Assembly (NCBI GenBank): GCA_007182875.1
Contig: AP019514.1
Location: 2,294,001 to 2,358,000, forward strand
Length of the DNA stretch: 64,000 nt
Direction: 5' to 3'
Source: Vreelandella sulfidaeris
GTDB taxonomy: Bacteria; Pseudomonadota; Gammaproteobacteria; Pseudomonadales; Halomonadaceae
Position numbers and translations under genes: made by a program. Positions 55,934-64,000 of this stretch are shown piece by piece. Position 1 is the stretch's first letter. Each line of letters starts with the position of its first letter. The notes beneath the pieces are model-generated. The model had not been told where the DNA came from, searched no databases, and saw only the letters and a list, made by a program, of their open reading frames with translations.

Positions 55934-56062
55934 ATGCAGAACTGCCTTTTGCTATGGAAGCACTCATATGATGATCATCTTTATTCACCAGATGTATCTA
56001 CGTGTCCACAGGAATTAGTAGCGAGGGGCACTATCCCCTTCATCTCGCTGATTAAATTGTGA
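55934..56062 (+). CDS. Possible small protein coupled to the diguanylate cyclase gene
   Basis: MQNCLLLWKHSYDDH starts after GGGAGAGGTGTC and runs 42 residues to a TGA that overlaps the ATG of the next gene (TGATG). A longer start at 55841 is also open. The good ribosome-binding site and the overlap suggest it may be translated, but the sequence has no recognisable family. The remaining part of 55769-55933 is AT-rich and probably holds a promoter. Confidence 0.35.
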   Translation: MQNCLLLWKHSYDDHLYSPDVSTCPQELVARGTIPFISLIKL

Positions 56063-57217
56063 TGATACATCGCCCTCTCCGCCAGTCCCGAGGACGTTTA
56101 GCGATCATTTTGCCATCATCCTCTGTTTGATGTCGGCAGTTATGGGCAGCTACGTTTACAGCGCTTGCCAAAAGCCAGTGCCGACTACACCAAACTGGTG
56201 AGTGACATTATATTGGCTCAGCAAGCAACGCCACAGCTGCGAACCGCACTGGAAGAAGCAAGCCACCAACCTAGCAACGAGCCTATTGAATATATTGATT
56301 ACTTTGTTTCAGTGTCTAAACAGCATCTCAATAACATACAAACAACTATTGAACGCCATCGTTATCTCACCTCAAATGTCCAATACCTTACTCATCATTT
56401 CATTGAGCTTGATAGCCGCCTATCGATATTAAATCAGCAGGCCCTAGAGGCGCAGCAACGCCCAGAGCTTATTGAGCCGTTGCTGCGTGATGCTATGGAG
56501 ATCAGTGGTTCCCAGGCGTGGTTTTATAACCAGCTGCTTGAAGAAATCCACGCTATTTCCCTACAACAACGCTTGGTAATGCAGCGGCTCTCTATCGCCG
56601 TTAGTGTGCTCCTGGTATTAATGGTTAGCGCAGCTATTACGCTATGCTTGGCGGTTATTCATCTTCACCGTCAGCGCAACTTAATGTATCAGCTGATGCT
56701 AACGGATGAATTAACGGGGTTATATAACCGGCGCCATTTGGTGGAAGTAGCATTCGCAGCGCTGACCCAAGCGCAGCGGGATAAAGCACCGCTGAGCCTG
56801 CTATTGCTCGACCTTGATCACTTCAAGCAAATCAACGACAAATATGGGCACCCTAGCGGCGATGAGGTGCTACGCCAAGTCAGTATAAAACTACGTCAGC
56901 TAAGTCGCCCATCCGATACATTAGCGAGAATTGGCGGAGAAGAATTTTGTTTACTGATGCCGAATACTTCCACCCATGATGCGCTCCAGGTGGCGGATCG
57001 GCTGCGCCGAGAGATAGAGGCAAATAAACTAAGCGACCTAGATCCGCACGACAACCCGACCATCAGCATTGGAGTGACGACGGGTAATGGAGGTACGCTT
57101 ACGTTTGAACAACTGTATTCCTTTGCCGATAAAGCGCTTTATCAAGCCAAAGCGCTGGGGCGCAACCGGGTAGAAAGCCTGTTACCCCCTCACTTCCTCA
57201 TCAGAGAACACCGATAA
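56062..57217 (+). CDS. Membrane-bound diguanylate cyclase
   Basis: About 383 residues. A first transmembrane helix (IILCLMSAVMGSYVYS, seen in another frame near 56110-56165) and a second (LSIAVSVLLVLMVSAAITLCLAVIHL) enclose a helical periplasmic sensor of about 150 residues. The GGDEF domain has DELTGLYNRRHL, LLLLDLDHFKQINDKYGHPSGDEVL and the active GGEEF in RIGGEEFCLLMP. Frame changes near 56112 and 56165. Signal sensed is unknown. Confidence 0.87.
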
Positions 57218-57253
57218 AGCATATATACAATCACTCATTAGCTAAGCCGGTGT

Positions 57254-58676
57254 CTATTTTATTGTTCTCGAATGAAAGCCAATGTCAAAAACACGGTTTA
57301 AACCATTTTGTGCAGCCACTCGGTACGCCTCAGCCATGGTGGGGTAATTGAAGGTGGTGTTTACAAAGTAATTAAGTGTATTAGCTTCGCCTTTCTGCTG
57401 CATGATAGCTTGGCCGATATGCAAAATCTCAGACGCTTGGTCGCCAAAACAGTGAATGCCCAGTATTTCTAGGGTGTCCTGGTGGAAAAGGATTTTAAGC
57501 ATGCCGACGGTATCACCGGTTATCTGCGCCCGGGCGGTATCTTTGAAAAAGGCTTTGCCTACTTCATAAGGTACTTTTGCTTCCGTCAGTTCACGCTCAT
57601 TTGGGCCGAAGGAGCTGATCTCAGGGATCGTATAAATTCCTGTGGGCACATCGCTGACAAATCGGTACTCTTTTCGAGTAGCTCATTACACGAGTTCAAG
57701 CCTTGATCGTAAGCTGCGCTTGCCAAACTCGGCCAGCCGATAACATCGCCTGCCGCATAGACATGGGGCACTTCGGTACGGTAATGCTCATCAACGCTTA
57801 GCTGGCCCCGACCATTTGCCTTCAAGCCAATGTTTTCGAGCCCCAGGCTGTCGGTATTGCCCGTGCGCCCGTTGGCCCACAGAAAGGCGTCAGCGCGAAT
57901 TTTCTTGCCTGATTTTAGACGCACGACAACGCCTGATTCATCCCCCCTCGACACTTTCATACTCTTCGTTATGACGAACCAACACACCGTGCTTGCGCAG
58001 GTGGTACGAGAGCGCATCGCTAATCTCGTCGTCCAAGAAGGACAGCAAACTGTCACGGTTATTAATTAGATCGACTTTGACACCTAATCCCGAGAAGATC
58101 GAAGCGTACTCACAGCCAATGACGCCAGCCCCGAAAATGACTAGGGGTGCGCGGAGTGTGCGAGAGGCTTAATATCGTGTCTGAGCAATAAATGCGCGGA
58201 TGTCGAAAGTTAATATCAGCCGGACGATAGGGGCGTGAACCAGTGGCAATCACAATTTTCTTAGCCACCAGTTCTTCCATGCCTTCTTGGCGGTCTCGCA
58301 CCAGCAACGTATGTTCATCTTTAAAGCGAGCAACGCCATGAAATAGGTCGATGCGGTTACGAGCATAAAACGTCGTACGCATCTCTACCTGCTTGTCGAT
58401 AGTGCCGCGTGAACGCTCCATCACTTTAGGAAAAGAAAACCAGCGTGGCTCACCAATATCGCGAAACATACGGTTGGTATTGAACGCCATGATCTGCTTG
58501 ACCTGATGGCGTAAAGCTTTGGAAGGAATGGTACCCCAGTGGGTACAGTTGCCACCTACCTGAGCCTGCTTTTCAATAATGGCCACTCGCTTGCCATGCT
58601 TTGCAGCGTTAATGGCGGCACTTTCACCCGCAGGGCCCGTACCGATCACCACGACATCGTAATTGTGAACCGCCAT
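57254..58676 (-). CDS. sthA: Soluble pyridine nucleotide transhydrogenase
   Basis: FAD enzyme that balances NADPH and [28 protein letters not shown] is the FAD site, and [17 protein letters not shown] lacks the redox cysteine pair of lipoamide dehydrogenases, as expected for SthA. Later parts are [41 protein letters not shown] and [20 protein letters not shown]. Frame changes near 58145, 57950 and 57655. About 473 residues. Confidence 0.95.
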
Positions 58677-58789
58677 ACTCTCTGCATCTCCTTCCTAATA
58701 TAGTTAAACAGTTTATGCTTAAACCATTATGGCTAAACCAATCCCCACCATGTCTTTCCAGCCAAGCACTTGCATGATTTCATAAACGT

Positions 58790-58824
58790 CAGAAGGCGCA
58801 GTTCAACCGAACATGCGCCTTCGT
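58790..58824 (-). terminator. Terminator after nqrM
   Basis: GAAGGCGCA and TGCGCCTTC form a nine-pair stem around a 13-base loop, about 20 bases after the nqrM stop. The U-tract is poor on the minus strand. Confidence 0.6.
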
Positions 58825-58842
58825 AGTTATGAATGTGGCGTG

Positions 58843-59097
58843 TTAGCGACGAGTGGCATCGTAGCCTAAATCGGCACCGCGGCTTTCATCACTGCGTCGA
58901 CGAACGCTGCCGCGCTTACGGTTCTCTTCTTCGCAAACCTCATCTTTACCGCCGCAAATATCACAGCCGTCTTTCATGCCTATTTGGTTCAAACCGCCAC
59001 ACGAACCAGCAATAGGTTTACGGCCCATTATCACACCCACGGCCATTACGCCCATAATGAGTGCCATAAAACCGAATACCAGTAGCCAAATCGCCAT
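58843..59097 (-). CDS. nqrM: Na+-NQR maturation protein NqrM
   Basis: Small membrane protein needed for assembly of the Na+-NQR complex, thought to deliver iron to the NqrD/E site. One N-terminal helix (AIWLLVFGFMALIMGVMAVGVI) is followed by GRKPIAGSCGGLNQIGMKDGCDICGG with the four conserved cysteines. Intact, 84 residues from MAIWLL. It follows nqrF, but the apbE gene that often lies between them is absent. Confidence 0.94.
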   Translation of the reverse strand: MAIWLLVFGFMALIMGVMAVGVIMGRKPIAGSCGGLNQIGMKDGCDICGGKDEVCEEENRKRGSVRRRSDESRGADLGYDATRR

Positions 59098-59304
59098 ATC
59101 AACCTCCCAGCAATACACTGTTTAGCGTTACTCTCTTTATCTTACCTTCAGACAACTCTATGCCTACAACATTCAGTCCGATACGTGCCGCACGATTTCC
59201 TTACTTAAGCTATTGTAACCCATGACGATACTCTTATCAGCGCTACAGATAGGTCATTAATGAGGCCTATTGCACAACGCTCCTTCAAACATGCTTATAA
59301 ACAA

Positions 59305-59332
59305 ACAGGGCTGACCCAAAGGCCAGCCCTGC
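59305..59332 (-). terminator. Terminator after nqrF
   Basis: CAGGGCTGG on the minus strand pairs with TCAGCCCTG and is followed by TTTGTTTA. It lies about 30 bases past the nqrF stop, so nqrM may be read at lower level or from its own promoter in the 200 bases before it. Confidence 0.8.
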
Positions 59333-59361
59333 TGATAGACGATCGATACAAAGCCGATTGT

Positions 59362-60591
59362 TTATCCGCCGAAATCATCCAACAGGATATTTTCCGGCTC
59401 AACCCCATATCAAGCAACAGCTTGATAACTGAGGCGTTCATCATAGGCGGCCCACATGTAGTACTCACAATCTTCAGGCGCCGGATGGTCCTTAAGATAG
59501 TTTTCGTACAGCACGTTATGGATAAAGCCTGTCGGCCCTTCCCAGTTATCTTCAGGCTGAGGGATCAGAAAGCGCCAAGTGCCACTCAAAGTTGGGGAAC
59601 TCTTCGGCTAACTGGTCGTACTCTTCGTTATAGAACGTTTCACGCCAAGAACGTGCACCGTACCAGAAGGTGATTTTGCGATCAGACTTCAAGCGCTTCA
59701 ACTGATCGAAGATATGGCTACGCATCGGCGCCATACCTGCACCACCACCGATAAAGATCATTTCAGCGTCAGTATCACGGGCAAAGAACTCACCGAACGG
59801 GCCCATAACCGTCACCTTATCGCCTTCTTTCAAGCTAAAGACGTAAGTCGACATCAAGCCTGGCGGATGGTCAGTGCCAGGAGGCGGCGTCGCGATACGG
59901 ATATTGAACTTGAGAATACCCTTTTCATCGGGGTAGTTCGCCATAGAGTAAGCACGAATCACTTCCTCATTGTTCTTGTGGGAAATTTTGAACATATCGA
60001 ATTTTTCCCAATCACCCCGGTACTCCTCTTCAATATCGAAGTCTGAGAACTTGACATCGTAAGGGGGTGCTACAAGCTGCACATAGCCACCGGCACGGAA
60101 GGCAACTTCTTCGCCTTCAGGCAGTTTCAGGTTCAGCTCTTTGATGAAGGTGGCAACATTGGGATTAGCAATCACCTCACATTCCCACTTCTTCACCCCG
60201 AACACTTCTTCAGGCACTTCTACTTTCATGTCCTGCTTCACAGGTACCTGACAAGAGAGGCGCCAACCCTCTTCTTCTCACGCATGGTGAAGTGCGACTC
60301 TTCCGTTGGCAGGATTGAGCCACCACCCTCTTCTACCCGGCACTTACACTGGGCACAAGAACCACCGCCACCACATGCGGAGGAGAGGAAAATACCGTTA
60401 GCAGCAAGCGTATTTAGCAGCTTACCGCCAGCCTGGGTCTTCAAAGTATGTTCGGGGTCGTTGTTGACCTCAATGGTCACATCCCCGCTACTCACAAGCT
60501 TACTGCGCGCTGCCAGAATGATCGCCGTTAAGCTAATAACGATGACCGTGAACATGACAACACCGAGCAAGATGACTGCTGTATCAACCAT
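59362..60591 (-). CDS. nqrF: Na+-NQR subunit F, NADH-oxidising
   Basis: Entry point of electrons: NADH to FAD to a 2Fe-2S cluster. One N-terminal helix is followed by the plant-type ferredoxin motif [22 protein letters not shown], then the FAD motif RAYSMANYP and the NADH site [19 protein letters not shown]. The C-terminal CGPPMMN follows. Frame changes near 60262, 59565, 59460 and 59385; the last, corrected, gives the end LDDFGG. About 410 residues. Confidence 0.96.
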
Positions 60592-60665
60592 GTCGGTTTC
60601 CTATTGCTGAAGGTTTCCTGTTACCCAGCGCTGCGTTTAGCAGCGCTGGGAAAACTCAACTCCGA

Positions 60666-61279
60666 TTAAAGCTGAATGCCTGAGAAGGACATAAAGCCCA
60701 ACGACATTAGCCCCACGGTGATGAAAGTAATGCCCAGTCCTTGAAGGCCAGCTGGCACATCGCTGTACTTCAGCCTTTCACGAATACCTGCCAGCGCGGC
60801 AATTGCCAGCGCCCAGCCGGTACCCGCACCAAAGCCATAGACAACGGCCTCACCGAAGTTATAGCTACGCTCTACCATGAACAGTACGCCACCCAGGATG
60901 GCGCAGTTAACGGTAATAAGCGGCAGGAATACCCCAGCGCGTTATAGAGCGACGGCACATACTTATCAAGGAACATCTCCATGATTTGTACCAGCGCCGC
61001 AATAACGCCAATGTATGAGAGCAGGCCAAGGAAAGACAGATCTATATTTTCAGCACCACTAATACCGGTCCAGGTCAGTGCACCTTCCTGAAGCAAGTAG
61101 GTGAATACCAAGTTATTTACCGGCACGGTAACGGTTAATACAACGATAACCGCAATACCCAAACCTATCGCTGACGATACTTTTTGGACACTGCCAAGAA
61201 AGTACACATCCCCAAAAGAAGGCCAGTGCCATGTTTTCAACAAATACCGAGGCAACAAAAGACTCAGATAATGTTCCAT
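60666..61279 (-). CDS. nqrE: Na+-NQR subunit E
   Basis: Membrane subunit sharing, with NqrD, an iron site between inverted helices. [21 protein letters not shown] is recovered when the N-terminal frame near 61235 is corrected. [43 protein letters not shown], and later [34 protein letters not shown] are typical. Frame changes near 61235, 61200 and 60937. About 203 residues. Confidence 0.95.
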
Positions 61280-61280
61280 G

Positions 61281-61948
61281 TTACACGGCCTCCTTGGGCT
61301 GGGTATTTTCCTTCATTTTGAACTCATTATCTTCAACCTGCTCAGGGTTAACGGAACGTAGCACCCAGATGAGCAGACCAATAATGAAGAACGCAGAAGG
61401 TGGCAGTAACAGCAAGCCGTTGGGGACGTACCAACCACCATCTTGAATGGGCTGAAGGATAGTAAAACCAAACACGCTACCTGAGCCAAGCAATTCACGT
61501 ACGAAACCGACCACCATGAGAACGAAGCCATAGCCTAAGCCATTGCCGACACCATCCAAAAACGACATGCCAGGCGTGTTAGACATCGCAAAGCCTTCTG
61601 CACGTCCCATAACGATACAGTTGGTAATGATCAAACCCACAAATACGGAAAGCTGTTTAGACATTTCGTATGCGTACGCTTTCAGAATCTGATCTACCAC
61701 GATAACCAGTGAGGCAATAATGGTCATCTGTACGATGATACGAATCGAAGAAGGAATGTGATTTCTGATCAACGATACGAATAGATTAGAAAATGCCGTT
61801 ACGAAGATAACCGCCAGTGCCATAACGAGCGATACGCTCATGCTGGTGGTTACCGCAAGCGCCGAACAGATCCCCAATATTTGCAGCGCAATGGGGTTGT
61901 TCTGGAAAATCGGCGCCGTTAAAACGCCTTTGCATTTACGTCCGCCAT
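61281..61948 (-). CDS. nqrD: Na+-NQR subunit D
   Basis: Membrane subunit paired with NqrE. The start MADVNAK, with one G restored near 61925, continues as [53 protein letters not shown] and [23 protein letters not shown] are diagnostic. About 222 residues. Its ATG starts two bases after the corrected nqrC stop and one base separates its end from the nqrE ATG. Confidence 0.95.
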
Positions 61949-61950
61949 GA

Positions 61951-62774
61951 TTAGGCCCCCCTCAACGTCTTCGAAGTTGGTATCGGTCTCTTCGGCGTCT
62001 TCCGGCTCAGTACCACTACGGAATCTTGCCAAATAGGGACCGAAAGCCTCTTCGCTTAACCAGAACTGCAGCATGTTGGTTACGCCGTTACTGGTTAGCG
62101 TCGCGCCAGATAGCGCATCTACTTCGTATTCGTCGCTAGCACCGCCTTTGGTCAGGTGAATCTCCGGTGAGAGGTCACCCTCTTCATCGTAAATTTTCTT
62201 CCCTTCCCACTGAGCCTGCCAGCGCGGATTGTTAACTTCAGCACCCAGACCTGGCGTTTCGCTGTGCTCATAGTAGGTGATACTGACAATAGTATTGCCA
62301 TCACCTTCTACTGCCAGGAAGCCACGCATGAGTCCCCAAAGACCTTGGCCCCGAATAGGTAGCACGATCTGTTCCGGGTCATCTTCATTGCCAATCAAAT
62401 ACACTGTGGCATAGTTTTCAACCCGTGACAGTCCCGCAATGTCCTGATCACCCGATAATGTACGACCCGAGGCTGGGTCACTCGCAGCCCTCAAAACTGT
62501 CATAAGTATCGGGATCAAACTCTTCGGAGTACTCACCGGTATCCAGATCAACGACCCGAGCGGTAATTTCCTCGTTAAATACCTCTTCAACATCCATGCC
62601 CGGCTCATACAGCTTGGCAACGTTCAAGATATTGGTTTTACGGTCGAGCTCCTGATTAAGCTGCTGCATTGGTCGCAAAGCGACTGCTGCAGTCGAGACA
62701 ATGACGGAGCACACAATACACAATGCAAACGCCACAATCAGGACTTTCTTGATGGAGTTATTACCTTGTGCCAT
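61951..62774 (-). CDS. nqrC: Na+-NQR subunit C, covalent FMN protein
   Basis: One N-terminal helix ([23 protein letters not shown]) and a periplasmic FMN-binding domain. [21 protein letters not shown] and the flavinylation motif [13 protein letters not shown] (Thr) are clear. About 273 residues. Frame change near 62490. A run of six G near 61957 makes the frame continue into nqrD; with five the gene ends DVEGA-stop. The ATG overlaps the nqrB stop by one base. Confidence 0.95.
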
Positions 62775-63997
62775 TAGGCGGTCTCCTCGGCCGGAACGCC
62801 GGTACGCTTCACGCGACGCTTGATATTGGCCTGGACGAAGAAATGGTCAATCAGCGGTGCAAACAGGTTAGCGAAGAGAATCGCCAGCATGATGCCTTCC
62901 GGGAAAGCCGGGTTTACAACGCGAATCAAGACAGTCATTACACCAATCAGCGCACCAAATAGCAGCCGCCCCTGATTGGTCATTGAGGCTGACACCGGGT
63001 CGGTCGCCATGAACACCATACCGAAGGCAAAACCACCAATGACCAAGTGCCAATACCATGGCATGGCAAACATCGGGTTGGTGTCAGAACCTACCAGGTT
63101 AAACAGTGCACTGGTCGCCACCATCCCCAGGAAGACGCCGAGCACGATTCGCCATGAAGCAATACGTGTCCACAACAGTACCGCTAAACCGATCAAGATC
63201 GCCAGGGTTGAGACTTCACCGACAGAGCCGGGAACAAAGCCAAGGAAAGCATCCCACCAACTATAGGTACTCGTCATTTCTGCCATACTTTCTTGGAAAG
63301 CAAGCGAGAGGAGTAGCCCCGGTATAGCCATCCGCTGCAACCCATACGGCATCGCCCGATATTTGCGCGGGGTAAGCGAAGTACAGAAAAGCACGTCCGG
63401 TCAGCGCAGGGTTCAGGAAGTTCTTACCCGTGCCACCGAAGATTTCTTTACCAATGACAACACCGAAGGTAATACCTAAAGCAACTTGCCAAAGCGGAAT
63501 CGTCGCGGGCAGTATTAACGCGAACAGTACCGATGTGACGAAAAAGCCTTCATTAACTTCGTGGCCGCGCTTGATGGCAAACAGTACTTCCCAGAAACCA
63601 CCCACTACAAACGTTACCAAATAGATAGGTAAGAAGTAGGTAGCCCCTAAGACAAAGTTCGCCCACAAGCTGCTGGGATCGTGCCCAGACGCCAATGTCA
63701 TCAAAATTGCTTCGCGCCAACCGCCCATAGACGCGTATCCCGCGTCGATAGCCGTGTTAGCTTGCCAGCCAGCATTCCACATGCCAAAGAACATGGCCGG
63801 GAAAGTACACAACCATACCGTGATCATGATGCGTTTAAGATCAATACCATCACGCACATGAGCAGTGGTTTTAGCAACGCTCGGCGGCGTGTAAAAATGG
63901 TATCGACCGCTTCAAATAACGGATAGAACTTTTCGTACTTTCCGCCTTTGTGGAAGTGCGGCTCGATATTTTGGAGTGTCTGTTGAATACCCATCAT
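62774..63997 (-). CDS. nqrB: Na+-NQR subunit B
   Basis: Main Na+-translocating membrane subunit with covalent FMN and riboflavin. The start [20 protein letters not shown] lies three bases from the window end. [58 protein letters not shown] and the FMN-threonine motif DGYTGATPL are seen. [20 protein letters not shown] follows. Frame changes near 63893 and 63315-63340. About 408 residues. nqrA must lie beyond the edge. Confidence 0.96.
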
Positions 63998-64000
63998 CAG

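Overview
The window looks like chromosome of a moderately halophilic gammaproteobacterium, most probably Halomonas or a close relative (Halomonadaceae). The main reasons are the Na+-translocating NADH:quinone reductase operon with nqrM, a phasin gene next to fumC, a PA2779/PA2778-like gene pair, and the Pseudomonas/Halomonas-type gene order leuCDB-asd-fimV-truA-trpF(BA)-accD-folC-dedD-cvpA-purF-metZ. No phage, insertion sequence, rRNA or CRISPR array is visible. The assignment rests on gene content and order only; no database search was possible.

Quality warning: most long genes are interrupted by one or more single-base frame changes, usually in runs of 4-6 identical bases, while the flanking frames together give full-length conserved proteins. 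I read these as sequence errors rather than pseudogenes, so each such gene is annotated across its full extent with the breaks noted. Two apparent protein fusions (PerM-Hda and NqrC-NqrD) have the same cause.

Layout. 1-3.8 kb (minus): purine salvage (apt, gpt), ung, an NCS2 purine permease, then ribE. 4.2-7.7 kb (plus): a methionine block, metNIQ plus a free methionine-R-sulfoxide reductase, preceded by a promoter and a structured leader with an intrinsic terminator and a competing antiterminator pairing. 7.7-7.9 kb: two tandem tRNA-Val(GAC). 8-15.3 kb: an endonuclease/exonuclease/phosphatase-family membrane protein, fumC, a phasin, hda with a PerM-type permease, and purMN. 15.4-19.3 kb (minus): dcd, the Fe-S carrier mrp, a long coiled-coil membrane protein and cobA. 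19.4-23.5 kb (plus): a diguanylate cyclase, phhB-tyrB and a second NCS2-type permease with two upstream palindromes. 23.5-26.2 kb (minus): a MATE exporter and the yceJ-yceI pair.

26.4-43.4 kb is an unbroken minus-strand run for leucine, lysine/methionine (asd), tryptophan, fatty-acid, folate and purine synthesis, with a divergent LysR regulator at its head. 44.5-49.4 kb is more accessory: a macrodomain hydrolase, an unknown membrane protein, rlmF, a Phd/ParE-type toxin-antitoxin module with a perfect 24-bp operator palindrome and an attC-like structure at the toxin stop, and an unrecognised transporter. 49.4-57.2 kb: ybeL, leuS-lptE-holA, the PA2779/PA2778-like pair and a second diguanylate cyclase. 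57.2-64 kb (minus): sthA, nqrM and nqrBCDEF, with the window ending at the nqrB start.

The most promising undescribed element is the metN leader RNA. Next are the attC-like structure flanking the toxin-antitoxin module and the palindromes upstream of the second permease.
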